Shown here in pieces: positions 50,808 through 60,957 of a DNA stretch of 64,000 bases; the stretch's first letter is position 1, and each line of letters starts with the position of its first letter. Under the pieces are notes generated by a model. That model worked only from the letters and a program-made list of their open reading frames with translations. It was not told the origin of the DNA and ran no database searches. This stretch comes from Lederbergia citri (lineage in GTDB: Bacteria > Bacillota > Bacilli > Bacillales > Bacillaceae_C): positions 127,102 through 191,101 of the forward strand of contig NZ_JAGYPG010000003.1 of the NCBI RefSeq assembly GCF_018343625.1, read 5' to 3'. Position numbers and translations under genes: made by a program.

Positions 50808-51653
50808 TTGGAAGGTAACAAGAGTTTTCACGTTTTATTAGGCGATTATATTATCGAAAATAGTTATCAAGCCGCTGTGCGTTTAAATAAAACATTTGAT
50901 AAGCCTTTTGTTGATTCATTTGTCAGTTCGGAATATATGGAATTACTTAATAAGTGGAGAGCGGATTTCTTAGTTTTGTTGGGACAAGCGGTTAAGCAAT
51001 TAAGTAAAGATTCCATGTGGGATCGTGTAACAGAGTGGGCTAGATTATCAGGCACATCAGCAGTAGATTTTCAGCTTTCATTAGACGAAGCCTTAAAGAC
51101 CCTAACCTCGTGGAGAACAGTGATCTGGGAGATGATGATAGAAGTTTTAAGGGAGCATAACGTTAATGGTGAAGAAGTAGTTGCCGTGAACCGTATCCTT
51201 GATCCTCTTATTGATCATGCAGGTTATATTTTTAGTGTTTCGTTTGTGGAGAATCATAGAAAAACATTAGAATTAGCTCAAAAAGCGATACAAGAATATT
51301 CGGTACCCGTTGTGTCTCTTACTGATGAAATTGCAATCCTTCCATTAATAGGTGATCTTGATACTCATCGTGCAAAAATATTAAAAGAAAACACGTTAGA
51401 TAGTTGTGCGAAATTGGAAAATGAGTTTCTGATCATTGATTTATCAGGTGTCCCAATGATGGATACAATGGTTGCCAACGAGCTCTTCCAAGTTACCAAC
51501 TCACTAAGATTAATTGGAGTCGAGACTGTTTTAACGGGACTGCGTCCGGAAATTGCTCAGGCAATTGTTCATCTTGGAATTAGCTTTGATGGCATTTTAA
51601 TTGAAAAAAGCTTAAAAAATGCGTTGGAATCTTTAAATAAAGTACATAAATGA
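50808..51653 (+). CDS. RsbR-like stressosome protein with STAS domain
   Basis: A 281-residue protein. The N-terminal half (YIIENSYQAAVRLNKTF ... WRADFLVLLGQAVKQL) is an all-helical non-haem globin-like sensor as in RsbR paralogues. The C-terminal half is a STAS domain (EIAILPLIGDLDTHRAK, LIIDLSGVPMMDTMVANELFQ, TGLRPEIAQAIVHLG). Such proteins build the stressosome that releases RsbT to activate sigma-B. Ser and Thr positions in the STAS domain fit RsbT sites. TTG 50808 has GGAGGT 7 nt upstream. Confidence 0.88.
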   Translation: MEGNKSFHVLLGDYIIENSYQAAVRLNKTFDKPFVDSFVSSEYMELLNKWRADFLVLLGQAVKQLSKDSMWDRVTEWARLSGTSAVDFQLSLDEALKTLTSWRTVIWEMMIEVLREHNVNGEEVVAVNRILDPLIDHAGYIFSVSFVENHRKTLELAQKAIQEYSVPVVSLTDEIAILPLIGDLDTHRAKILKENTLDSCAKLENEFLIIDLSGVPMMDTMVANELFQVTNSLRLIGVETVLTGLRPEIAQAIVHLGISFDGILIEKSLKNALESLNKVHK

Positions 51654-51834
51654 GTAAAAGTACTCTCAATCTCATCTTATACACAGTGACGATATGAATT
51701 TATGTTCGTGATTGTGTATTTTGTATTGACATAAAAATCATCAAAGTTCATACTATACATAGTTTATCTATGTATATATTTTTTCTTGTATACATAGAAT
51801 TACTTGGTATGGTGAGATTGGAGTTGAAAAAGCA

Positions 51835-52365
51835 GTGACGTTATTCTTTTTAGTGGGTATCTTCATTATCGTTATTATTTTGTTAAACAAACAAGCGTTT
51901 TTACAGCTAGTAAGTGAAAATACTTTTCTAGTTAAAAAACTATCTGAATCGAAGTGGTTTCATAATAAATGGTTAAGTGGGCTATTTCTATTCTCCCTAA
52001 ATGCTATTTTGTTTTTCTTTGCAGTAGGTACGTTATACTTAACTAGCCTTCTTTTAATTCCTTACATTCACCTCGTTTTTATGATTCTTGCAACTATTTC
52101 AAGTATTTACTTATGGATGGTAATACGGAGTGCGGATAAAAAACAGCGGAAAGATCAAATGATAATGGGTGGAATCGGAAGCAGTTTTTATTTATTTCTT
52201 TTTCTTGGATTCTTGTATATGGCGATTACTCTTGAGTCTAGTACTCCCGAAAACGACACGTTTATGGCATTTATAGGCCTTGTCCTTGCAATGTTTGTAT
52301 CTTTTGTGGCAATGACTGTATGTTTTATTATTACGGGCTTAATAAACAAAAAAAGCCTAAGCTAA
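51835..52365 (+). CDS. Multi-TM membrane protein, unknown
   Basis: A 176-residue protein with about five hydrophobic helices (near 2-18, 47-70, 74-96, 110-131 and 143-168) and a short lysine-rich loop (RSADKKQRKDQ). No family recognised. A GTG start follows GGAG by about 11 nt, somewhat long. It lies 67 nt before a second membrane protein and may share its transcript. Confidence 0.6.
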   Translation: MTLFFLVGIFIIVIILLNKQAFLQLVSENTFLVKKLSESKWFHNKWLSGLFLFSLNAILFFFAVGTLYLTSLLLIPYIHLVFMILATISSIYLWMVIRSADKKQRKDQMIMGGIGSSFYLFLFLGFLYMAITLESSTPENDTFMAFIGLVLAMFVSFVAMTVCFIITGLINKKSLS

Positions 52366-52432
52366 ATAAATTACTGTGCAGATTCCTTCCGGCTTCTCAT
52401 ATACTTGTACAAAAACGCCGGAGATGATACGG

Positions 52433-52960
52433 ATGTCTAATTCCTTAATACTCTTGTCTTTTCTGTTGTTAGTCTTTTCAGCTGGAGCTGGATTATCAGC
52501 TTTTATAGTGAGAAAAAAATTAAGCAATATGCATGGAATGCTGTTTACGATGTCGATTGCGATGGGAATCGGATTATTTGCCGGAACTTTAATGGGGATT
52601 TTTTTTCAAGACAATATGTTATTGGCAACGGTAATCGGGATGGGTTCAGGAGCGATCATCGGAATTTTCATGGGCATGTTTTTTTCGTTTTTAGCTGTTT
52701 TCGAAGGGTTGTTGTCTGGGATTATGGCAGGAATGATGGGAGCTATGCTTGGTGTTATGTTAAAGCCAATGGACTGGGATCGAATTATTATGATTATGTT
52801 TACAATCGTCGTTTTAATCTGTTTGATGATTCTTTTTGAGGTTTTTACATACATAAAAAAAAGAAACTTTTTAATAAACATTCTTCAAAATCCATTTTTC
52901 GTTGGCCCCATATTTTTTCTTCTATGTTACTTTCTGTTTTTACAGGCGCCATTTTTCTAA
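52433..52960 (+). CDS. Multi-TM membrane protein, glycine/methionine-rich
   Basis: A 175-residue protein with about five helices, unusually rich in Gly and Met (GIGLFAGTLMGIF, GMGSGAIIGIFMGMFF, SGIMAGMMGAMLGVML). The repeated G-x-x-x-G/M-G segments suggest tight helix packing. Function unknown. ATG 52433 has GGAG 9 nt upstream. It ends before the terminator at 52979. Confidence 0.65.
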   Translation: MSNSLILLSFLLLVFSAGAGLSAFIVRKKLSNMHGMLFTMSIAMGIGLFAGTLMGIFFQDNMLLATVIGMGSGAIIGIFMGMFFSFLAVFEGLLSGIMAGMMGAMLGVMLKPMDWDRIIMIMFTIVVLICLMILFEVFTYIKKRNFLINILQNPFFVGPIFFLLCYFLFLQAPFF

Positions 52961-52978
52961 GGTTGATTCATATTCATA

Positions 52979-53017
52979 AAAATGGACTCTCTTTGTTGGG
53001 AGTCCATTTTTCATTTT
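52979..53017 (+). terminator. Intrinsic terminator
   Basis: AAAATGGACTC (52979-52989) pairs with GAGTCCATTTT (53000-53010), followed by TTCATTTTT. Confidence 0.85.
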
Positions 53018-53072
53018 TACATGTTAAAATAATGGGACTTATATATAGGACTTGTTAGGGGTGCAACTTGGA

Positions 53073-53684
53073 ATGTTGGCAGCTATATTTCACGGAATTC
53101 TATTAGCTTTCGGGCTCATATTACCACTGGGGGCTCAGAATGTTTTTGTATTTAACCAGGGTGCTTCACAGCGAAATTTCAGAGGGGTGTTGCCAGTAGT
53201 ATTGACTGCTTCAATCTGCGATACTTTTCTCATTGTATTTGCCGTTTTAGGAGTTTCGGTCGTTGTGTTGACGATTCCGATATTGCAAAAGGTCTTCTTT
53301 GTAGTAGGTTTCCTGTTTCTTGTTTATATGGGATGGGTTATTTGGAAAAGCAAACCTACTAAAATGAGTAGAAAAGAAAAAGCATTATTACCTAAAAAGC
53401 AATTCATGTTTGCTATGTCGGTATCGTTGCTGAATCCACATGCAATCCTCGATACTATCGGCGTCATTGGAACAAATTCCCTTAGCTATAGTGGTCTGAA
53501 TAAAATTTTTTTTACAGTATCTACGATTTTAGTGTCTTGGTTATGGTTTTTTGGACTTGCCTTGGCAGGAAAAAAGATAGGAGATATAGATGCAGAAGGG
53601 AAAATGATTAATACGATTAATAAAATTTCCGCATTTCTTATATGGGGAGTAGCGTTATATATTGCATATCTTCTATCGAAATAA
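53073..53684 (+). CDS. LysE-family amino-acid exporter
   Basis: A 203-residue protein with about six TM helices. The family opening GILLAFGLILPLGAQNVFVFNQG is clear, and SVSLLNPHAILDTIGVIG is the second hallmark. LysE/ArgO proteins export basic amino acids; substrate not proven here. ATG 53073 is preferred because AGGGGTG lies about 9 nt upstream; TTG 53052 lacks a site. Confidence 0.88.
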   Translation: MLAAIFHGILLAFGLILPLGAQNVFVFNQGASQRNFRGVLPVVLTASICDTFLIVFAVLGVSVVVLTIPILQKVFFVVGFLFLVYMGWVIWKSKPTKMSRKEKALLPKKQFMFAMSVSLLNPHAILDTIGVIGTNSLSYSGLNKIFFTVSTILVSWLWFFGLALAGKKIGDIDAEGKMINTINKISAFLIWGVALYIAYLLSK

Positions 53685-53748
53685 AAAGGAATTTGTTGGG
53701 AAGGTGTGGAAATCATTAATTAATACTAATAGGAAGTAGGTGCTCGAA

Positions 53749-54102
53749 ATGGGAAGAGTAATTGGATTTGAACTTAACAGTCAAAATCCTGAAAAGGCTG
53801 CGGATTTTTATTCCAAGGTTTTTGGTTGGAAAGTAGCTGAACCGCATTGGGATTATCGAGAAGTTACTACTGGAAGTGAATCGAAAACGGGTATAAGCGG
53901 CGGAATTGCGAAAGGTCCAAACGATTATCCACATGGGACAAGAATACAAATTGAAGTAGATTCGATTGACGAATCAATTGCCAAGGCTTTGGATAATGGA
54001 GCATTAATCGTACGAGATAAAATGGAATTTGATGATTTTTATCTGGCGTATTTAGTAGATCCAACAGGACTTGGAATTGGTCTAATTGAAAATAAGGGAT
54101 AA
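53749..54102 (+). CDS. VOC-family protein
   Basis: A 117-residue glyoxalase-fold protein of the group with FELNSQNPEKAADFYSKVFGW and the closing YLVDPTGLGIGLIEN. GGIAKGPNDYPHG resembles small 27-kDa-antigen-like VOC halves. No metal triad is evident. The ATG follows GTAGGTG. Its terminator has been split by the IS3-family element that begins 32 nt downstream. Confidence 0.8.
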   Translation: MGRVIGFELNSQNPEKAADFYSKVFGWKVAEPHWDYREVTTGSESKTGISGGIAKGPNDYPHGTRIQIEVDSIDESIAKALDNGALIVRDKMEFDDFYLAYLVDPTGLGIGLIENKG

Positions 54103-54165
54103 TAATAAAAGCAGATCTTAAGTGAAATCCAAGTGATCTGACCCAATAAAGTTAGACAAAAATAG

Positions 54166-54975
54166 TTATGCAGCTTCCAAGACCTGAGTCCGATATTCAA
54201 CTGGACTTAGGTCTTTTAATTTAGCCTTTATCCGCTTGTGATTGTAATAGTGAATATATTCAGCTAGTTCCCATTCAAAATGCTCAATACTATCAAATTC
54301 CTGAAGATATAAGAGTTCAGATTTTAATAAGCCAAAGAAATTTTCCATGACTGCGTTGTCCAAACAGTTACCCTTTCGGGACATGCTTTGAGTAATTTGG
54401 TGCTGTTTTAGAGTTTTTTGATACTGTTTCATTTGATAATGCCAACCTTGATCTGAATGAAGAATCACTTGATCTCCAGGTTGAAGACGTTTAATTGCTT
54501 GATCTAACATATCTCCCACCAAGTTATAAACAGGACGTTTTGTGACGCTATAAGCAATGATTTCTCCATTACACAAATCTAGTACCGGAGAGAGGTAACG
54601 TTTCTCCCCAAATAGTTGGAATTCTGTGACGTCGGTTACCCACTTTTTATTCATTTTCTCGGCAGAAAAATCGCGATTTAATGCATTCGGAGCGATTTTG
54701 CCTACATTTCCTTTATAAGAACGGTATTTCTTCAGGCGTACCAAGCATTTTAAACCGATTTGATTCATTAAACTATTGATGGTTTTTCGATCGTGATGGA
54801 CACCTCTTTTTTCTAGCTCTTTTGTAATGCGACGGTACCCATAACGACCTTTATGCTCATGATAGATCTCCTTGATAGTTTCTTTTACTTCCTTGTATTT
54901 ATCGGGCTGATTTAACCGTTTTTCCCAGTAATAGTACGTGCTGCGTGGAATGTCAGCGACTTTAACTAAGTCCAC
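54166..54975 (-). CDS. IS3-family transposase OrfB (DDE integrase)
   Basis: A 269-residue rve-type integrase domain. The DDE acidic residues are seen in [20 protein letters not shown] and the Glu of [14 protein letters not shown]. The N-terminal HTH_21 part has [16 protein letters not shown]. The frame is open further upstream and runs in the -1 frame relative to OrfA, so a fused OrfAB transposase made by frameshift is likely. Confidence 0.93.
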   Translation of the reverse strand: MDLVKVADIPRSTYYYWEKRLNQPDKYKEVKETIKEIYHEHKGRYGYRRITKELEKRGVHHDRKTINSLMNQIGLKCLVRLKKYRSYKGNVGKIAPNALNRDFSAEKMNKKWVTDVTEFQLFGEKRYLSPVLDLCNGEIIAYSVTKRPVYNLVGDMLDQAIKRLQPGDQVILHSDQGWHYQMKQYQKTLKQHQITQSMSRKGNCLDNAVMENFFGLLKSELLYLQEFDSIEHFEWELAEYIHYYNHKRIKAKLKDLSPVEYRTQVLEAA

Positions 54976-55004
54976 GACCTCATACTTATCCTTTAGTTCA
55001 AAAA

Positions 55005-55529
55005 TTACTTGCGCTTTGATTTTGTTTGTAATTTTTCTTGCATTTGAACTAAAGCATTCAACTTTTTTAAGTAGGCATTCTCCATTTCTAATCGTTTAAT
55101 TTGTGCTTGTAATGCCTCTATCGTTCCTTCAGTTGGTGCTGATTTCTTATATGTTGTTTTCTTTGTTTCTTTTTTCATGGATGGACGCCCCATTTTCTTT
55201 GATTTAAGGGCATCTAATCCTTCCGTTTCAAGTATCTGCTTCCAAGTTAAAATAGTACTCGGTGCTGGAATATTGAAAATGGCAGCTGTTTCATAAAGAG
55301 ACGTCCCTTGTTCGTTCATATAATTTAGTACGTCTAGTTTAAACTGTCCTGTATAGTTTGTATAGTTCTTTATTAGCCCAACCTCACCATGATATTGATA
55401 CTGTAGAACCCATTTTTTGATTGTATTAGGAGTTGTTTCATAGATTTTACTAAGAAACCCATATCCCCCTTCATTATTTAGATATTTTTGAACAACTTCT
55501 AATTTCTTTTCGGCTGTAAATTTGGCCAT
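55005..55529 (-). CDS. IS3-family transposase OrfA
   Basis: A 174-residue DNA-binding subunit with two helix-turn-helix motifs ([19 protein letters not shown] and [22 protein letters not shown]) and a C-terminal leucine-zipper-like coil ([27 protein letters not shown]). This is the IS150-type OrfA. It ends 30 nt before the annotated start of OrfB. Confidence 0.92.
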   Translation of the reverse strand: MAKFTAEKKLEVVQKYLNNEGGYGFLSKIYETTPNTIKKWVLQYQYHGEVGLIKNYTNYTGQFKLDVLNYMNEQGTSLYETAAIFNIPAPSTILTWKQILETEGLDALKSKKMGRPSMKKETKKTTYKKSAPTEGTIEALQAQIKRLEMENAYLKKLNALVQMQEKLQTKSKRK

Positions 55530-55602
55530 AAAAACACCCCGTAAATGTTAGTCGTGTCTAACAATTACGGGGCAGTTCAAAGATCTGCTTTTTTCATTTC
55601 TA

Positions 55603-56433
55603 TTAATTTCCTCTAACAGGTACAACTGCGTCAAAATACTCTTCCATTGTGATATCTTTTTCAAAGATTGTATTGGCGATGTCGATGCCGACAAAACGCA
55701 TATGCCATGGCTCATACTTATAGCCGGTAATATCTTCTTTTCCTTTTGGGTAACGAACGATAAATCCATATTCGTGGGCATGCTCAGCCAACCACTTTGC
55801 CTCAGGCGAACCTTCAAAACAATCCGTGGCTGCACATTTGCCAGTAATGCCTGATATATCCATCGCTAATCCGGTTTGGTGCTCGCTATGACCCGGATGA
55901 GCACTAAATCGTTCCGCTGCTTCTTTTCCGTTCCTATTCACATAGCTGTTATATAGACTTTTTTGTGTTGCCTGTGAACGATATCCTGAAACTCCAGCTA
56001 GTAAGATTCCATCTTTTTCAGCACCTGAAAACATATTCTCTAATGCTCTTGCAGCTTCTTGACGCATTTTCTTTTTTTCAAGGTTTCCGCTAAAGATAAA
56101 CCGGACATTTGGGATGACTAAATCCGTCGGTTCGTAATGATCCGGGAGCTTGTACTGTTTATTTACAAGGACATCAAGGGCTTCTGGTTGATTAGGAACC
56201 CGATTCGCATTTTCCTTCGGCTTTTCTACTTTTTTTTCATCGTGAGATGGATTTTCCTCGGTAGCATCTTTGTCATTTTTTACAGATTGGGAAAGCTTAC
56301 TAATTCCGTTTTCGTTAGAGACAATATTTGCTCTCTCTTGGTTTCCTTTATTCATCAAAGTACAACCGCTTTGGATGCTGACAACCGTGGCCAATAAAAG
56401 TATCGTCAAACTACGTATATGGTTTGATTTCAC
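55603..56433 (-). CDS. VanY/LdcB-type D-Ala-D-Ala carboxypeptidase lipoprotein
   Basis: A 276-residue exported protein. The signal ends in SIQSGC (lipobox), then a polar linker of about 70 residues leads to the zinc peptidase domain: GYRSQATQKSLYN, SEHQTGLAMDIS (first zinc ligands) and EPWHMRFVG (last ligand). Similar to Bacillus YodJ; it trims peptidoglycan stem peptides. GTG 56433 has AGGAGG upstream. Its stop is 24 nt from the IS end, and its terminator side was split by the IS. Confidence 0.9.
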   Translation of the reverse strand: MKSNHIRSLTILLLATVVSIQSGCTLMNKGNQERANIVSNENGISKLSQSVKNDKDATEENPSHDEKKVEKPKENANRVPNQPEALDVLVNKQYKLPDHYEPTDLVIPNVRFIFSGNLEKKKMRQEAARALENMFSGAEKDGILLAGVSGYRSQATQKSLYNSYVNRNGKEAAERFSAHPGHSEHQTGLAMDISGITGKCAATDCFEGSPEAKWLAEHAHEYGFIVRYPKGKEDITGYKYEPWHMRFVGIDIANTIFEKDITMEEYFDAVVPVRGN

Positions 56434-56784
56434 TCTTGCTTTCCTCCTGCTTGGTGGAAAAATATCGTACAATCTAGAATAACACGGAAGTCATACTATC
56501 ACTATAGGAATATTTTCACTAGATAATTGTAATATCATTTTTCCATACCCCCTAAGGAGCCTTCATAATCTATGTTGATCCCTATTAATTAAAACTTTTT
56601 CGTAAATCTATTCTCGATAAAGGATAGTTTGAATTTCTGAGTACGATATATTGATTCGCCATGCCTTAGCCCTTCAAGGACATAAACCGGCTACCAATAC
56701 TTTTAAAGTATAAAAATCTGATTGATAGATAAAGGTTTCTGATTTAACATTAAAGGTGGATTGAACAATGGAGGAAAGTGGTAA
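56434..56784. other. Intergenic region before the PTS gene
   Basis: No gene is supported in these 351 nt. A 15-nt palindrome, ATACTTTTAAAGTAT (56697-56711), lies 74 nt before the mtlA-like start and could be a regulator site. No clear sigma-A promoter was found. Confidence 0.4.
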
Positions 56785-58587
56785 ATGGGCCGATTAAATA
56801 TAAAAATAACCGTTCAAAAACTAGGAAACTTTTTAAGTTCGATGGTCATGTCAAATATTTCAGCTTTTATGGTCTGGGGATTGTTTGCAGCGTTGTTTAT
56901 GCGAGCAGGGCTATTTCCTAACGAAAAACTGCTTGCCATTGCTGATATCATGATCACCTATTTGATTCCACTTTTAATAGCATATACTGGCGGAAAATTA
57001 ATATATGACCAGCGCGGTGCGGTTGTTGCTTCGATTGCTGCGGTAGGTGTGATTGCAGGTTCAAACATTCCGATGGTTTTAGGGGCCATGATTATCGGTC
57101 CACTGGGAGCTTATATTGTAAAGAAAGTGGATGCCCTTTTTGAAGGGAAAATAAAATCTGGTTTTGAAATGCTTGTTAACAATTTCACAGCCACCATCAT
57201 CAGTGGAGGACTTACTATTATAGCCTTTTTTACGATAGGACCCGCTTTTTCCTTTGTTACAAAAGCACTTACGAGCGGGATTTATTGGATGACGGAAATG
57301 GGACTACTTCCTTTTACTAGTATTTTGATAGAGCCTGCAAAACTACTATTCTTAAATAATGCTCTGAATCACGGGATTCTTTTGCCGATCGGAATTGAGC
57401 AAGTCGTTGAAAAAGGAAAATCCATTCTTTTTTTAATGGAAGCGAACCCAGGACCAGGTGTTGGTGTGTTGATGGCTTATAGTATATTTGGAAGAGGAAC
57501 ATCGAAAAGGTCTGCGCCTGGAGCTGCGGCCATTCAGTTTTTCGGTGGGATTCATGAAGTATATTTTCCATTTATTTTGATGCGCCCACTGTTAATCTTG
57601 GCCGTGATCGTCGGAGGAATATGTGGGATTGCTACCTTTACTTTTTTGGATGGTGGATTGATCAGCCCTGCGTCACCTGGTAGCTTCCTTGTGATCATGG
57701 CGTTGAGTCCGTATCATGCCAACACGTATATAGCAAATGTTGCAGGGGTATTGGTCGCTGGAATGGTGTCTTTTCTCATCTCCGTTCCCATACTAAAAAC
57801 GGGAAAGGCAGAAGAAACAGTAGACTCAAATTTAGCCAACTCTATTCCTAGTGTTGATAAAATTTACTTCGCTTGTGATGCTGGGATGGGTTCAAGTGTA
57901 ATGGGTGCTTCCCTTCTTAGGAAGAAAGTACAGGAAATAGATTCAAATATAGAAGTTTTACATACTGCGATTAATGCTCTTCCTTCAAATGCTCAACTTG
58001 TGATTACTCAGAAAGAGCTTACACCAAGGGCAAAAAAGAAGGCGCCGGATGCGTATCATATTTCGGTTGAACATTTCTTAACTAGCCCAGAATACGACAT
58101 ATTAATAGAACATCTGCAAAAAAACAGAGAGGATTCTATCATGACAGTTATGAAACCTGCCAACCTGCTGCTTGAGGAAAATATATTTTTAAATCAAGAT
58201 TTTACAAGTAAAGAAGAGGCGATTCGTTATGCTGGAAACGCCTTAGTCCGAACGGGTTACGTTAAAGAAAGCTATATTGAAGCGATGATTGAAAGGGATG
58301 AAATGCTTTCAACCTATATGGGGCATGGTGTAGCAATTCCGCACGGTACGGAGGAAGCCAAAAAGGATGTCATTCATTCTGGAATTACGATCATTCAAGC
58401 ACCAAAGGGAGTTGATTTTAACGGTCAAAAAGCCCGGTTGATTTTCGGAATAGCAGGAAAAGACGGTACCCATCTTGAAATCTTATCTAAAATTGCTGTC
58501 ATTTGCTCGGATTCTAATAATATTGAAAAAATGATCCAAGCTAAAACAGCAAAGGAAATCATAAGTATTTTGGATATAGATAATTAA
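56785..58587 (+). CDS. mtlA: Mannitol-type PTS EIICBA component
   Basis: A 600-residue PTS permease with all three domains fused. IIC (1 to about 345) has MtlA motifs (MVWGLFAALFMRAGLFP, FLNNALNHGILLPIG, GIHEVYFPFILMRP). IIB has the phospho-Cys364 in YFACDAGMGSSVMG. IIA has His520 in GHGVAIPHGT. E. coli MtlA is also fused, whereas B. subtilis separates IIA. No mtlD or mtlR is near. Instead a GH3 glycosidase follows 15 nt later, so the true substrate may be a related polyol or a mannitol-containing compound. Confidence 0.88.
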   Translation: MGRLNIKITVQKLGNFLSSMVMSNISAFMVWGLFAALFMRAGLFPNEKLLAIADIMITYLIPLLIAYTGGKLIYDQRGAVVASIAAVGVIAGSNIPMVLGAMIIGPLGAYIVKKVDALFEGKIKSGFEMLVNNFTATIISGGLTIIAFFTIGPAFSFVTKALTSGIYWMTEMGLLPFTSILIEPAKLLFLNNALNHGILLPIGIEQVVEKGKSILFLMEANPGPGVGVLMAYSIFGRGTSKRSAPGAAAIQFFGGIHEVYFPFILMRPLLILAVIVGGICGIATFTFLDGGLISPASPGSFLVIMALSPYHANTYIANVAGVLVAGMVSFLISVPILKTGKAEETVDSNLANSIPSVDKIYFACDAGMGSSVMGASLLRKKVQEIDSNIEVLHTAINALPSNAQLVITQKELTPRAKKKAPDAYHISVEHFLTSPEYDILIEHLQKNREDSIMTVMKPANLLLEENIFLNQDFTSKEEAIRYAGNALVRTGYVKESYIEAMIERDEMLSTYMGHGVAIPHGTEEAKKDVIHSGITIIQAPKGVDFNGQKARLIFGIAGKDGTHLEILSKIAVICSDSNNIEKMIQAKTAKEIISILDIDN

Positions 58588-58602
58588 AAATAAGGAGAGT
58601 AA

Positions 58603-60828
58603 ATGATGAATCAATCTGCATTAGATGAACTTTTATCAAAAATGACGTTAGAAGAAAAAATTGATCAATTACTGCAATTGACAGGAGATTATTATAAAGG
58701 CTCTGATATAAGCACAGGTCCTTCTAGTTATATGAAATTTGAGGAAGATACCATTAACAATACAGGCTCCATTTTAAATGTATTAGGTGCAAAAAAACTA
58801 AAGCAAGTCCAAACTGAATACTTGGAAAAGAACCGTCATAAAATCCCATTGCTATTTTTGGCAGATATCATTAATGGCTATAAAACTATCTTTCCGATAC
58901 CACTTGGATTAGGCAGTACGTTTAATCCAGATTTGGTACAAGAAAGTGCGGAAGTTGCGGCGAAAGAGTCTGCAGCTTCAGGATTACATATTACATTTTC
59001 GCCGATGGTTGATTTAGTAAGAGACCCACGTTGGGGGAGGGTAATGGAATCAACAGGGGAAGATGCTTATTTGAATGGATTATTTGGAGCTGCGATGGTA
59101 AAAGGATATCAAGGTAAGTCTTTAACGGAAGAAGGAACACTAGCGGCTTGCGTAAAACACTTTGCGGCATACGGTGCTCCAGAGGGCGGCCGTGATTATA
59201 ATACCGTTGATATGTCTGAAAGAACATTAAGAGAGCAATATTTACCTGCGTACAAAGCCGCGCTTGATGCAGGATGTGCCATGGTTATGACGGCATTTAA
59301 CACGGTTGATGGAATACCAGCGACAGGAAATAAATGGTTAATGAAAGATTTATTGCGAGATGAATGGGGCTTTGAAGGAGTTCTTATCTCTGATTACGCA
59401 GCAATAGCTGAGCTGATGGCACATGGAGTTGCAGAAGATGGGGAAGAAGCAGCGAGACTTGCAATCGAAGCGGGTGTCGATATAGATATGGTCACACCTG
59501 TATATGTTCAACACCTGAAAAAGCTAGTCGATGAAGGGAAAATTTCCGAGCAATTAATTGATGAATCCGTTATGCGTGTCCTTCAATTGAAAAATCAATT
59601 AGGACTGTTTGAAAATCCATACCGTTTCGCTAATGAGGAAAAAGAAAAGGAATTGATTCTTTGTGAGGAACACCGCAGTTTAGCGAGAAAAATAGTGAGT
59701 GAATCACTTGTCCTCTTGAAAAATGAAGGTGCCTTGCCTTTATGTAAAAACAATCAGAACATCGCATTTATTGGGCCATATGCAGACAATAAAGGGTTAA
59801 GTGGTTTGTGGTCGATCCATGGAGATACAGATCAAGTAGTGACACTTAAAGAAGCCGTAATGAAAAAAGTTGAAGGGTCACAAGTTCACTTTGCAAAAGG
59901 CAGTGAGATTTTAGATCCTGATACGAAAATCAGTGGATTCGCCCACGAGGTTGAAGAAAAAGAATTCAACCCTGAAGCTGCTAAGGACGATTTACAAGAA
60001 GCTATAGAGCTGGCTAAAAAGTCTGATGTTGTCGTACTCGCATTAGGCGAGCATTCTATTCAAAGTGGTGAAGGAGGAAGCAGGGCCGCGATTACACTTC
60101 CAGAAATTCAACTTGATTTATTCCGAAAGATACATGAAGTTAACCAAAATATTGTGGTTGTCCTCTTTAATGGTAGACCTCTTGATTTAAAAGAAATCAA
60201 TGAGAAGGCAAATGCCATTGTAGAAGCTTGGTTCCCAGGAACAGAAGGTGGAAACGGAATCGCTGATGTTCTATTTAATGATGTAAATCCATCAGGAAAA
60301 CTATCAATGAGCTTTCCATATAGCGTGGGCCAAATTCCTGTTTACTATAATTCCTATAACACGGGCAGGCCGCTGAAAAAAGGAGAAGCCGGCCATCGCT
60401 TCCAATCAAGATATACCGATATTCCTAATGAACCATTATATCCTTTCGGTTTTGGGTTATCGTACACGGAATTTGAATATTCCGGCCTAACGCTGGATAA
60501 GAAACTACTAACACAAGCTTCAAAGTTAACTGCTTCTATAACAGTAAAAAATACAGGGGACTATGCCGGAAAAGAAACAGTACAATTATATATTCAAGAT
60601 TTAGCAGGTAGCGTCATTAGACCTGTAAAAGAATTAAAAGGCATTAAAAAGATAGAACTTCAACCCGGGGAATCTAAAACAGTGGAATTCAATATTACGG
60701 AAGAAATGCTAAGATTTTACACAGCAAGCATGAAATTTGAAAGTGAGAATGGAAAGTTTAAAATATTTATCGGTTCCAATAGTGAAACGGAAATATTCGA
60801 AGTTTTTGAGTTAAAAAGAGAAGAATAA
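58603..60828 (+). CDS. GH3 family beta-glycosidase (BglX-like)
   Basis: A 741-residue cytosolic enzyme with no signal peptide. The N-terminal GH3 barrel has FSPMVDLVRDPRWGR, CVKHFAAYGAPEGGRDYNTVDMSERTLRE and the nucleophile Asp264 in GVLISDYAAI. The second domain has LGEHSIQSGEGGSRAAI. The C terminus is fibronectin III-like (PLYPFGFGLSYTEFEYS). It probably cleaves beta-glucosides brought in by the PTS or the ABC transporter. It is translated from the same unit as the PTS gene. Confidence 0.92.
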   Translation: MMNQSALDELLSKMTLEEKIDQLLQLTGDYYKGSDISTGPSSYMKFEEDTINNTGSILNVLGAKKLKQVQTEYLEKNRHKIPLLFLADIINGYKTIFPIPLGLGSTFNPDLVQESAEVAAKESAASGLHITFSPMVDLVRDPRWGRVMESTGEDAYLNGLFGAAMVKGYQGKSLTEEGTLAACVKHFAAYGAPEGGRDYNTVDMSERTLREQYLPAYKAALDAGCAMVMTAFNTVDGIPATGNKWLMKDLLRDEWGFEGVLISDYAAIAELMAHGVAEDGEEAARLAIEAGVDIDMVTPVYVQHLKKLVDEGKISEQLIDESVMRVLQLKNQLGLFENPYRFANEEKEKELILCEEHRSLARKIVSESLVLLKNEGALPLCKNNQNIAFIGPYADNKGLSGLWSIHGDTDQVVTLKEAVMKKVEGSQVHFAKGSEILDPDTKISGFAHEVEEKEFNPEAAKDDLQEAIELAKKSDVVVLALGEHSIQSGEGGSRAAITLPEIQLDLFRKIHEVNQNIVVVLFNGRPLDLKEINEKANAIVEAWFPGTEGGNGIADVLFNDVNPSGKLSMSFPYSVGQIPVYYNSYNTGRPLKKGEAGHRFQSRYTDIPNEPLYPFGFGLSYTEFEYSGLTLDKKLLTQASKLTASITVKNTGDYAGKETVQLYIQDLAGSVIRPVKELKGIKKIELQPGESKTVEFNITEEMLRFYTASMKFESENGKFKIFIGSNSETEIFEVFELKREE

Positions 60829-60839
60829 AGTATAAAAAT

Positions 60840-60872
60840 GGACTCACTTTTACATAAAGGTGAGTCCGTTTT
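60840..60872 (+). terminator. Intrinsic terminator
   Basis: GGACTCAC (60840-60847) and GTGAGTCC (60860-60867) followed by GTTTTACT. It closes the PTS/GH3 unit. Confidence 0.8.
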
Positions 60873-60957
60873 ACTAAAATACAAAGTAAATTTTACAAAA
60901 TGAATTTTTTGTGTTTTACTAAGAGCAGAAAAGTAACTCGAAGTGAGGGGCATGGAA

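Larger units (their letters stand above)
54134..55579 (-). mobile_element. IS3-family (IS150-like) insertion sequence, 1446 bp
   Basis: Imperfect terminal repeats of 25 bp lie at 54134-54158 (TGATCTGACC...GTTAGACA) and, inverted, at 55555-55579 (18 of 25 matching). Both ends start TG. The target duplication is AAG (54131-54133 and 55580-55582). It carries orfA and orfB on the minus strand. The insertion lies in the loop of a terminator: GCAGATCTT before it and AAGATCTGC plus TTTTTT after it. Both genes look intact, so it may be active. Confidence 0.92.
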
